Shown here: piece after piece, positions 12,225-19,618 of the stretch | Numbering within the stretch: position 1 is the stretch's first letter | Layout: every line of letters starts with the position of its first letter | Source of the DNA: Paulinella micropora | Lineage: Eukaryota > Cercozoa > Imbricatea > Euglyphida | NCBI GenBank assembly: GCA_009731375.1 | Contig: BJOX01000191.1 | Span: 591,779 to 625,005, forward strand | Reading direction: 5' to 3' | DNA length: 33,227 nucleotides | The notes under the pieces: generated by a model | What the model saw: the letters and a program-made list of their open reading frames with translations, nothing else | Databases searched by the model: none | What the model was told of the DNA's origin: nothing | Translations under genes and position numbers: made by a program

Positions 12225-13096
12225 NNNNNNNNNNNNNNNNNNNNNNNNNNNNNNNNNNNNNNNNNNNNNNNNNNNNNNNNNNNNNNNNNNNNNNNNNNNN
12301 NNNNNNNNNNNNNNNNNNNNNNNNNNNNNNNNNNNNNNNNNNNNNNNNNNNNNNNNNNNNNNNNNNNNNNNNNNNNNNNNNNNNNNNNNNNNNNNNNNNN
12401 NNNNNNNNNNNNNNNNNNNNNNNNNNNNNNNNNNNNNNNNNNNNNNNNNNNNNNNNNNNNNNNNNNNNNNNNNNNNNNNNNNNNNNNNNNNNNNNNNNNN
12501 NNNNNNNNNNNNNNNNNNNNNNNNNNNNNNNNNNNNNNNNNNNNNNNNNNNNNNNNNNNNNNNNNNNNNNNNNNNNNNNNNNNNNNNNNNNNNNNNNNNN
12601 NNNNNNNNNNNNNNNNNNNNNNNNNNNNNNNNNNNNNNNNNNNNNNNNNNNNNNNNNNNNNNNNNNNNNNNNNNNNNNNNNNNNNNNNNNNNNNNNNNNN
12701 NNNNNNNNNNNNNNNNNNNNNNNNNNNNNNNNNNNNNNNNNNNNNNNNNNNNNNNNNNNNNNNNNNNNNNNNNNNNNNNNNNNNNNNNNNNNNNNNNNNN
12801 NNNNNNNNNNNNNNNNNNNNNNNNNNNNNNNNNNNNNNNNNNNNNNNNNNNNNNNNNNNNNNNNNNNNNNNNNNNNNNNNNNNNNNNNNNNNNNNNNNNN
12901 NNNNNNNNNNNNNNNNNNNNNNNNNNNNNNNNNNNNNNNNNNNNNNNNNNNNNNNNNNNNNNNNNNNNNNNNNNNNNNNNNNNNNNNNNNNNNNNNNNNN
13001 NNNNNNNNNNNNNNCCCCCCCCCCCCCCCCCCCCAACACACACAGACACACACACACACACACACAAGAACCTTTCCCGTAAACAGCAGACCATAT

Positions 13097-13132
<36 letters not shown>

Positions 13133-13785
13133 CACAAACTCACCTGCCCTGCTTGCACCGTCTAGGCCTAGCTCAGAACATTTTTGCGCAAGTCTGCCTT
13201 GGAGTCGAGGCGATCCACGCTGCTGGCATAGCTCACATGGACCTCTCGCTCGAAAACGTGCTTTTGACGGGAGATGGCGAGGTGAGGATATGCGATTTTG
13301 GCGTGGCGAGGGAGTGGCGGCCGGATCAGCTGGATCGTATACGCGGCCGCACTAGGCCAGGCAAGGACAAGTACATGGCGCCCGAAGTCTACGACTTCGA
13401 CTATTTTGAAGGACCACTGTCTGACATGTGGAGCTTAGGGGTGGTGCTGTTCGTGCTCTTAACGGGCCTCCAACCCTTTCTTCGCCCGTCCCGTAAGGAC
13501 CAGGTGTACAACATCATCATGGACGGCTTTTTGCAGAGAGTGCTGCGAGGTTGGGGTTTCACGTGGCAAGGGGTCAATTCAACCTCCACCGTCTCTTCGT
13601 CAGGTGATAAGTTCGTCGAGCTGCCTGCAGGCGCTGTCGATCTCATGTACCGACTCTTGCAACCACGTGCCCAGCGCCTCACTTTAGCCGAGACTCTGCA
13701 GCACCCGTGGGTTGCACCGGAGGTCCGAAACATAATTCAGAAGGCGAAGCTAGAGCAGGCCAAAGCCGCCCTGTCCGAAACATAA
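8211..13785 (+). CDS. Serine/threonine protein kinase gene, nine exons joined by microsatellite introns (5' partial)
   Basis: I infer join(8211..8245, 8901..8967, 9605..9691, 9969..10034, 10207..10255, 10996..11042, 11586..11633, 11994..12051, 13166..13785), 1077 nt or 358 residues plus stop. Every intron starts GT and ends AG and every junction keeps frame. The product transfers ATP phosphate to Ser/Thr residues of unknown substrates. Subdomains appear in canonical order: a degenerate glycine loop ([14 protein letters not shown]), VVVK with the ATP-binding lysine, a helix-C glutamate in VMEAHMW, gatekeeper region [14 protein letters not shown], catalytic [27 protein letters not shown] and a final [10 protein letters not shown]. 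Only the last glycine of GxGxxG is kept, and the usual lysine after the catalytic Asp is serine. Exons from 11586 on are strong. The exons at 8211 and 10996 rest mainly on splice sites and phase. No start codon is assigned because the 8211 exon opens in phase 0 without ATG; ATG 8905 is an alternative start. Possibly CAMK-like, but the subfamily is unknown. Confidence 0.8.
8469..8587. other. Two adjacent hairpins upstream of the kinase N-terminal exon
   Basis: Hairpin 1: CAAATTTGACGTTTTGCG at 8469-8486 pairs with CGCAAAACACGTCAAATTTG at 8508-8527 around a GC-rich loop. Hairpin 2: TTATCGGT at 8547 pairs with ACCGATAA ending 8587, with an inner CCAC-ATTTT-GTGG stem. They may be a MITE remnant or lie in the intron between exons 8211 and 8901. 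Confidence 0.7.
8901..8967 (+). CDS. Probable kinase exon: N-terminal tail
   Basis: A 67-nt segment after GTGTTGGGCAG, ending GACACGAG|GTGAAA. It reads [19 protein letters not shown] then GHE, and joins in phase to 9605. ATG 8905 could be the start codon if the 8211 exon is not part of the gene. Its 3' edge is repeated twice more downstream inside GAAA arrays. Confidence 0.55.
8941..9205. repeat. Exon-edge repeat carried with (GAAA)n
   Basis: The segment GTCAGCACACCCCCTCCCGG-ACACGAGGTGAAAAG at 8941 recurs at 9057 (GTCAGCACACCACCTCCAGG) and in degraded form at 9180 (GTACAGCCCCTGCGGGGCAC), each separated by a (GAAA)n run of about 60 bp. The repeated part includes the exon's last nine codons and its splice donor. 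Confidence 0.8.
9218..9513. repeat. T-rich, CT and poly-C tract around an assembly gap
   Basis: (CTTTT)n, then (CT)n, then about 70 bases of poly-C, N at 9431-9497, and poly-C again. Lies inside the kinase intron 8968-9604. Confidence 0.95.
9431..9497. other. Assembly gap (67 N)
   Basis: N run with poly-C on both sides, so the missing sequence is probably C-rich. Confidence 1.
9605..9691 (+). CDS. Kinase exon: N-lobe start and degenerate glycine loop
   Basis: An 87-nt exon after TTTGCTTGGCAG and before GTAAAC. It reads [20 protein letters not shown] and ends EDSPDRK, the beta-1, glycine-loop and beta-2 region of a kinase. The loop has KQSLFG where GxGxFG is usual, so nucleotide binding may be altered. 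Phase 0 on both sides. Confidence 0.82.
9719..9835. mobile_element. 117-bp MITE-like inverted-repeat element in a kinase intron
   Basis: Left arm 9719-9750 (TTCTACACCACCCAGATTTC...) and right arm 9803-9835 are inverted copies differing by one mismatch and one indel over about 32 bp, around a short centre. No clear target-site duplication. Typical of a non-autonomous DNA transposon or foldback element. Confidence 0.72.
9969..10034 (+). CDS. Kinase exon: beta-3 with ATP-binding lysine
   Basis: A 66-nt exon after GTTGACAG and before GTCTCT. It begins [20 protein letters not shown], and VVVK matches the kinase VAIK motif. Phase 0 on both sides. The ORF visible from the ATG at 9962 runs in another frame into a (CT)n repeat and is spurious. 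Confidence 0.82.
10035..10206. repeat. Kinase intron filled with (CT)n
   Basis: The donor GTCTCT runs straight into (CT)n to 10139. A 67-nt non-repeat end carries the acceptor. Intron of 172 nt. Confidence 0.8.
10207..10255 (+). CDS. Kinase exon: helix C
   Basis: Follows the acceptor GTTTTCGCAG and reads [16 protein letters not shown] plus one base. The Glu of VMEAHMW is the likely salt-bridge partner of the VVVK lysine. The donor is weak (CAGG|GTCCTT). Phase 0 in, phase 1 out. Confidence 0.7.
10256..10995. repeat. Kinase intron of TTAC, GCTTT, CTTTAA, CTTATA and TA arrays
   Basis: TTAC units begin about 10 nt after the donor, then GCTTT/GCCTTT, CTTTAA, CTTCA, TTTACC and ACTTAT arrays to 10670. 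A 130-bp unique part follows, then (TA)n 10811-10879 and (ATCT)n to 10980. Confidence 0.75.
10996..11042 (+). CDS. Possible kinase exon between helix C and beta-4
   Basis: A 47-nt open segment after the acceptor GTAATCAG and before GTCAGC and a (CT)n array. Entered in phase 1 (from 10255) it reads [16 protein letters not shown] and leaves in phase 0, which is what the neighbours need. It makes the helix C to gatekeeper spacing about ten residues longer than in classical kinases such as PKA and lacks a clear HPN motif, so a different small exon may be the true one. Confidence 0.45.
11043..11585. repeat. Kinase intron of (CT)n, (CTTT)n, (GTAT)n, (AACGT)n, (GGAT)n
   Basis: CT starts five bases after the donor and dominates to 11270. 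TATG and TAATG/TAACG arrays follow to 11515, then (GGAT)n at 11519-11577 up to eight bases before the acceptor. Confidence 0.8.
11586..11633 (+). CDS. Kinase exon: beta-4/beta-5 with gatekeeper
   Basis: A 48-nt exon between the acceptor GATGTGCAG and the consensus donor GTATGT. It encodes [16 protein letters not shown], matching the beta-4 to beta-5 strands; Met is the likely gatekeeper. Phase 0 on both sides. It is preceded by a (GGAT)n array and followed by a (GTAT)n array that begins at the donor itself. Confidence 0.88.
11634..11993. repeat. Kinase intron of (GTAT)n/(TAATG)n/(TACGTCATGT)n
   Basis: From donor GTATGT to acceptor TATGTATAG, every part is a GTAT-, TAATG- or ACGTCATGTT-type repeat. 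There is no conventional polypyrimidine tract before the AG. Confidence 0.88.
11994..12051 (+). CDS. Kinase exon: hinge / GGDLFD
   Basis: A 58-nt exon between a (TATG)n acceptor ending TATAG and the donor GTACGC. It encodes [19 protein letters not shown] plus one base. This is the hinge and helix D of a protein kinase (E-x-C-x-GG-D-L-F-D). Phase 0 in, phase 1 out; it joins 13166 exactly. Confidence 0.9.
12052..13165. repeat. Kinase intron with poly-C-flanked gap and (CA)n
   Basis: Starts with GTACGC and (CATA)n. A short (ATC)n and unique segment precede poly-C at 12196-12224. The gap lies at 12225-13014, poly-C again to 13034, and two (CA)n runs. The acceptor segment CTGCCCTGCTTGCACCGTCTAG is conventional. 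Confidence 0.88.
12225..13014. other. Assembly gap (790 N)
   Basis: N run with poly-C on both sides. It lies wholly inside a kinase intron, so the coding model does not depend on it unless an extra exon is hidden there. Confidence 1.
13166..13785 (+). CDS. Kinase terminal exon: catalytic loop to C-lobe end
   Basis: This exon starts after the acceptor CCGTCTAG. Its first two bases complete an Arg codon begun at 12051, giving [13 protein letters not shown]. It carries helix [12 protein letters not shown] (catalytic loop), ICDFGVA (Mg-binding loop), [11 protein letters not shown] (P+1 loop), [15 protein letters not shown] (helix F) and [17 protein letters not shown] with QHPWV (helices H and I). 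The activation segment between DFG and MAPE is long and basic ([17 protein letters not shown]). A segment of about 25 residues rich in Ser/Thr ([13 protein letters not shown]) is inserted in the C-lobe. It is GC-richer than its surroundings. The stop is TAA at 13783-13785 and follows a 50-bp tandem duplication that shifts the last codons. An ORF caller would start at 13153 (TTG), which lies in the intron. Confidence 0.93.
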
Positions 13786-13823
13786 TTCAGAAGGCGAAGC
13801 TAGAGCAGGCCAAAGCCGCCCTG
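13724..13823 (+). repeat. 50-bp perfect tandem duplication at the kinase 3' end
   Basis: The 50-mer starting TCCGAAACATAATTCAGAAG and ending AAAGCCGCCCTG occurs twice head to tail (13724-13773 and 13774-13823). Fifty is not a multiple of three. With one copy the frame would end ALDIS-stop (TAG); with two it ends ALSET-stop. Confidence 0.95.
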
Positions 13824-14129
13824 GATATATCTTAGATCTCCTCACAGTTATCCCTATGCAACAGGCAGTAACTTTCCCAGCATAAGATTTGATTTTTCCA
13901 GTGTTCACACTGGATTTCGCAATTCCTTTTGTTGTTTCCTCTCTCGGTCCACGAGTCACGCTGATCATCATTCTAGTCCTGATCCGAAGATTCGCTGTGA
14001 TCGAAGCTGAACACTCTGTACACGATACACGACACTAATTCATTAATTCTTTAATTTTCTACCGCTGGGGACACTTCAACTCGCAACATCAGCCAAGTTT
14101 GATCTCATATTATCTGTCAAATCTTGTGC
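13824..14129. other. Kinase 3' flank, nothing further recognised
   Basis: About 300 bp of mixed sequence after the kinase, presumably 3' UTR and spacer. No convincing ORF or element. Confidence 0.5.
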
Positions 14130-14730
14130 ATTATGGCGATGCTGAAGCCATCCTTTGAAAGCTCAAGACAGGCGCTTTCAACTGATATGCTTAGAATTGC
14201 TGTATCCTAAATATTGTTAGAGAAAATGGGGTTCAAACTTGGTGCGTTTGTGTAACTTGATTGTCCGCAGTGATATTGCTAAGGACATCCAAGTGGCAAA
14301 GAAAACAGCCCAATACTTTGAACTCATTGTTCTCAATCGATATTTGAGGTACGAAAACGCAAAGCACACCGTTGGAAAGCTCTTGTTCTGAGCTTTCAAA
14401 CGATGGCTTCAGCACTATCTCATCACTGCTATTAGTGGAGAACGATGAGATCAAAGTTGAGCTGTGTTGCTACTTGAGTGTCCGCAGTAATACTGTTGAC
14501 GACAGTTCAAGAGGCAAAACTATCTTACTTCACCAATCATAGTTCTATGACAAGCTAAAGCCAGCCATCGTTGAAAGCTCAGGGCAAGAGCTATCAAATG
14601 ACATACATAACCTGTGCTCAGCTTTGTCGTATCTAACCGTGTTTTTTGACTGAGAAAAAATAAGCTGAAAGTTGGGCGACTTGCCGCTTGGAGAAATGTT
14701 ACGGTCGTCAGTAATACATAGGTTATCTAA
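14130..14730. repeat. Degenerate ~200-220-bp tandem repeat, about three copies
   Basis: Recurring landmarks: TTTGAAAGCTCAAGACAGGC (14154), GGAAAGCTCTTGTTCTGAGC (14374) and GTTGAAAGCTCAGGGCAAGA (14572); and TGTCCGCAGTGATATTGCT (14262), TGTCCGCAGTAATACTGTT (14479) and a weaker CGTCAGTAATA (14707). Part of copy two also pairs as the inverse of copy one (GATGGCTTCAGCAC against GCTGAAGCCATC). Confidence 0.6.
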
Positions 14731-15065
14731 CTTGCACTAACACAATCTCTCTTTCTGACCCACGCTGAAAATTGCAATCTTCTTCGCTCTGCATTGTGTA
14801 CGCACTTCAATTTTCACAGGTCAGATATTTTTTAAGTTAGTTTTAGCATAACCACAAAATTCGTTTCACAGATTTGAAGTATATAAAAGTATCGTATTCA
14901 CCAGAATATGAATCAAATGATATTAATATTAATATTAATAATAATAATAATACAATTTAGGTGACGTATTAATATTAGCGTAATAATATTAATATACTGA
15001 TATTGATTTTATAATACATTATGCTTAGGAAGTTGACTACCGGTCGTTAGGTGATGGGATTATTG
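14731..15065. other. AT-rich stretch with (TAATATTAA) runs, no gene
   Basis: Contains clusters of ATTAATATTAAT and (AAT)n at 14915-14995. Nothing coding. Confidence 0.5.
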
Positions 15066-15069
15066 TTAA

Positions 15070-17061
15070 CCCTTAACGTCACGGTCCACTAGATCCACTT
15101 AAGTGGATCTAAATTTTATGAGTCAAAATAAAGAGTATTTTTAGTTTATTTTTACTAGATTGAGATCGCAGTTTACTTGCTAAGTAAAATTTATTTACAG
15201 TTACAGTTGTGAGCCAAACAAATTTATCTGAGGCATATGATGTGAAAATGGTTGATTTTGCTATATTTAGTGTAATATACTTTCAAGTACTTCTGTGAAT
15301 TTGCTACGCTACATACGTTAGTACTATGCATTGAAAAGTAATAAACAAACATTAAACACATATAACAAAATAGCATAGCACAAAATTAGTATCATAATTG
15401 ATAGATAGAATGAGATTGGTGCACTTTAAATTTTCGAGAAATATAGAAAATACACTATTGCTGTTGACATTCAAGACAACAAAAATTAGTTTTTCATTTT
15501 TGTGTCAGATTTTCATTTTTGTGACAGTTTTTCATTTTTGTGACAAAAATTCAAATTTTCAAATTTAACGGTAACATTTCGCGAAAATTTACGATATTTT
15601 GCGGACGAATATAGCCGTTAATTTGAAAAATTCAAATTTTCACCCAAAATCAAAATTCCAACCAAAACTGAAATTCCAACCAAAACAGAAAAATCAATTT
15701 TTTTTGTTGTCTTGAATGTCAACAGCAATACTATCTACGACCGAAGAAAAATGAAACAAAACTGAAACAAAACTAAGGAGATACATGAAAACAAAGAAGA
15801 TGAAGTGAATAGACTCTGAACACAAGAAGAGAAAATAAGAAAGAAGATGTGTGAAATATTCGGGAGTCAATATTGGCTCGGCGGATGAGACAAAAAATGA
15901 AGTTTTGCAAAGTGATTTGAGTCTAGGAAACAATAATTCAGACCCGAAAACAAAACAGTAAGCATCCAAATAAAAAGAGGAAGGAGAGTAGTAGTCACAG
16001 AAAAGAAAAAGATACCTTAGAACTTTGAACGCTGTATGATGGCAAAGAGGATGAAGAGGTGACAAGAAACACAAGAGGCCAAAAATGTCAAATATACTGC
16101 ATTGGAAATTTAGATCATGAGTAATAATCACTACAATAGATATGCAGAAGCGCTGAAGTAGATGACAATCAAAATAATGATAGTATATGATAATTTTACA
16201 ACGATAAGCAGTTGATAGTCTGATACTGGCATACTCCATAAGTAAGGGAAGCTAAAGCTCAAATTTTTGAAAGTGAAATGGCAACTGAAAGAGTGAGTAA
16301 ATATATTCACGAAAGGCAAATATAACACACAAATGAAAACAATTCGTAATGATGCAGAGGACAAGCTCCTATGCTACACTATGCCAATACAGTCTCTTTG
16401 CGTTGGAAACAAACCCATTTCCAACAACATACAAAACAACACTCGTGAGAAAAGTCAACACAAACAAACAAAAACTTCGGACAGTTTTGTCCTCAGAAGA
16501 GAAAACGCTATCATAAGCAAACATAGTCTATATACTAACAATACAACACAGCTCAATATTCCCATGCAGTGCTATCTGTGTAAGACGGTACTCGCAAACA
16601 CCATTAGTTCATATTTGATAATCCTGAGAAAAAATGCTTTGGGGAAAAGCAAAAACTAAGTAAAACAACTAGCACTTGAAACCTCAAACAGGAAAAGTGT
16701 TGAGGAGCACCGTTACAAATTTGCATGACAGGATGTTGCGTGGTTTCAGAGAACGAGCTATTAGAATGGATGCCATGCTGATCAAAAATCGACTTTTCAC
16801 CACAGATTTTCTGGGAAAAATACTGAAAAACTTGAAATGAACGAGTGGCACCTCAAATCGTTCTACAAGTCAGTGTTGCCACTTTTTCACACCGGAAGAA
16901 AGTCGAAATATAAACTAGAGGTGATTCAGATTCATAATACTTGCTTTATTGACTAATATATATACAAAAAACCTTGTTGTACGCTTTCTTGTAAATCTCT
17001 GTAAGATCCCATCCACTCGAGTGGATCCGGTCCACTCGAGTGGATCGTGGTAGGTTAAGGG
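15070..17061. mobile_element. piggyBac-like non-autonomous element, 1992 bp, TTAA-flanked
   Basis: Both ends abut TTAA (15066-15069 and 17062-17065), the target duplication of the piggyBac superfamily. The termini are inverted: left CCCTTAACGTCACGGTCCAC, right (reverse complement) CCCTTAACCTACCACGATCC. Subterminal palindromes follow: GATCCACTTAAGTGGATC on the left, and two copies of ATCCACTCGAGTGGAT on the right. The interior is AT-rich. ORFs of 181 codons (minus, 15694-16239) and 108 codons (16333-16659) show no transposase motif, so the element depends on a transposase elsewhere or is decayed. Confidence 0.8.
15458..15728. mobile_element. 271-bp MITE with TA target duplication, nested in the piggyBac-like element
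   Basis: Terminal inverted repeats of about 28 bp (TTGCTGTTGACATTCAAGAC...) lie at 15458 and, inverted, ending 15728. TA sits immediately outside each end, as for Tc1/mariner-type insertions. The interior has short TTTTTCATTTTTGTG and CCAACCAAAAC repeats and no coding capacity. Confidence 0.85.
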
Positions 17062-17112
17062 TTAATAATAATATAAGCGGTATTTATTAATATCGTGACG
17101 TTAGTTTGCCAC

Positions 17113-17675
17113 TGTTAGTATTAATATTAATAGTAGGGAGAGAGAGAGAGTGACATTATTAATAACACTGACTATGTGTGAATTACTGGTATGGAGTGGC
17201 ATTGGTGGCCGGGACCAACCAATGCTAATTTCCCATGTGCGGTTAGCTCTCTGTTCGAAATGTAGATGTAGGCGCAGATAGGTAAATATGCGACCTTTTC
17301 TTATACCCCTATACACAGTGATGTATAGAAGAGCTATATCTCGTTAAGACAGTCAGTGTAGTTATATCAGTTTTTATTTATATACTTTTGAGCCGGTTGA
17401 AAACGATAATATTACGATTCATAGCCGGTACTATTAATCACGTGACGTTTTAAAGCAGGATAATATTATCGTTAGTGTTGGAACTAATAATTCATTAATA
17501 GTTATGGACCGGCCGTATCGGAGTAACGGTGTCGTTAGAGCAATTACTTATGATCCGGCCAGTCAAGTTACGTGGCGCGTCTGTTGGCGCCTTTTCTCAT
17601 TAAAGTTGTTGTAGTATGTTGAGAGCCTGTGTAGTAGCTATCATAGATTGCTTTATTAATAACAGTAGTCTAACA
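17113..17675 (+). mobile_element. Candidate LTR with primer-binding-like site
   Basis: A 563-bp segment bounded by TGTTAG and CTAACA, immediately followed by GGTTATCGAGCC, which resembles copia primer sites read from the initiator-Met tRNA anticodon arm (GGTTATGGGCCC type) but with mismatches. A copia-like gag lies downstream on the same strand. No second LTR copy is visible, so this could be a solo or truncated LTR or chance. Confidence 0.35.
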
Positions 17676-17690
17676 GGTTATCGAGCCATA

Positions 17691-19322
17691 TGTAAGTTCT
17701 CCTATGGCCCCCGGCGAGTGGTCGTTAGCATAATAAACATAGATCCGTTAAACTTTATCATATGAAAATTGTACATTTCAAAACTATAAGTAAAAACATT
17801 TAATTTAATGAAAGAATCATTGAAAAATAGTAAAAACTGACTTCAAACTAATCGATTTCCCGTCGCCCACCGCTTTTTCCCAACTAATTTACACACACCC
17901 ACCGGAAAAAACTAGCCACCTTGCCACCTCAAAAAATAGTGCTTGTGATGACAAAAAATCAGAGTCAGTTTCATATGTTCCCTGTATGCTCTTCAATAAA
18001 TTTTTATCATGATAATATCTTTCTATGTATGCTTGTAATTAAATGTACAAAGTTTTTTTACAAAAAGGTAACCTTAAGCCTGCAAACAAACCGGCCAAAA
18101 TCAGCAAAAATAGTGCATAAGGCCCTCACTCAGAAATGTTTTGATTTAAATACAAGATCGGCACAACTACAGAAAGTGAAGGAAATCAAAGAGACTATTT
18201 AATAAAAGCATTTTGTACAGAAAGTGCAGAAAAAATTGAAAATCTCTAAAGATTTCACCCATGATTTGTTTAGCCTGTCTGCAGCCCAGCAGAACAGATC
18301 ACAACAGCAGGGTTACAAAGAAAGGAGCAGTAGTTGAACATATGCAAAACAAAGACCATGTGATTGAATAGATTCAGCACATTACATTCCCAGAAAAGCA
18401 CACACAACACATATAGGAGTGATACAAGACAGTTGCAAAAAAGGGCTTCAGGGAAGAAAGAACAACACATGCTATAGATAAGTTTACAACACACCATTTT
18501 GCAGACAGCATGGGCACAACGTTTGGAACGACTGTGCAAGGCCACGGGACGTGAAAGTATGCATGAGAAACACACACAAAAAAAACACAAAACCCTCTCT
18601 AGCCATGACTTTTACCAATCTCGACCCCGCAAAAACCATCAAATAAAAAAAAATTAGTGCGGCCTTCACTTCAAAGGCTACGTATGTCGATAGGCCTGTC
18701 TGTTCAAATATTTTTTGGAAATTTTTCTGGTCCTCTCCTGGAATTGGCATGGTCTTCTCAAATATTGCCACAGAAATTCACGGGCCGGCGCCACCAAAAT
18801 CGTATCGGAGGTCAAGTACTTCAAAGCAGGTAAATGTTCAAACCACATCGTTTCAAGAAAAAACAAGCATGACACAAGTGTTTGTTTTAGAAAAAAGGGG
18901 TAGCTAACTATTTTTCACCCTTATTGTCGACCGCGATTTTCACTTCTCAGGACATAGCAAGTATGGTGTTTTTAACTAAAAAATACTGTTTGCATGATGC
19001 ACTCTGCACTCCTTTTTACACACAAGTGCACAAATGAATTCACATGTTATGTTGAGTAATCCTGCCTAAGGGTTTTTGCAGAGAAGTACGGTACAGAAAA
19101 AAACTAGGAAAACATAGGTCGAAAATTAGTTAAATGTCAAAATTCAGAACATACTCTGGAACACAGCAATACCTTTAACACACTGAAAAACTAAACCGTC
19201 TGCTACCTATTCCCAATGAAAACATTGAATTTTGTGCAAATAGCACCTCAAAATCTTGAATATTGAATAAGTTTACCTGCTTTGAAGTTGATGGGCGCTC
19301 TAACGACCAGGAGAACTTACAG
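17691..19322. repeat. Segment bracketed by inverted copies of a leader-like sequence
   Basis: TGTAAGTTCTCCT then, after 16 extra bases, GGTCGTTAG at 17691-17728 recurs inverted at 19301-19322 as CTAACGACCAGGAGAACTTACA. Weaker similarity continues outward into GGTTATCGAGCC. The 1.6 kb between is AT-rich, with small ORFs and no domain. It may be an insertion separating the candidate LTR from gag. Confidence 0.45.
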
Positions 19323-19618
19323 ATGCTTGATTAGCGAACTCTGCGCCAACAGCTTTAATCAGTTGCACTTAGTCTGAAAGGAGAGGCATTATGCCTTCAA
19401 CAGAAAAGTGCGAGGATCGATATGCTGTCTAGCCGATAGACACGTTTGAGGTGGGTGCCTTCTGCCTACCCACTGTGCGGGATGATGTCGACTGCCTGCA
19501 CATAGCATAGACGCATCAACTCATTTAATCCCTAATAACTATTCCTCCATTTCTACTTAATTGTAGGAATTTTATTGGTAGTTGAGTTTAGCTTCTACCT
19601 TCCGCACTTTGGTCCAAC
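19323..19618. other. Leader before gag
   Basis: About 300 bp of ordinary sequence before the gag ATG, which has a reasonable context (CCAACATGGC). No recognised site. Confidence 0.4.

Noticed and set aside
11845-13165. Long ORFs across the 790-N gap
   Set aside because: They consist mostly of undetermined bases and poly-C/(CA)n; the real exons here are at 11994-12051 and 13166 onward.
15694-16659. Transposase ORFs inside the piggyBac-like element
   Set aside because: The 181- and 108-codon ORFs lack the DDD motif region and Cys-rich tail of piggyBac transposases.
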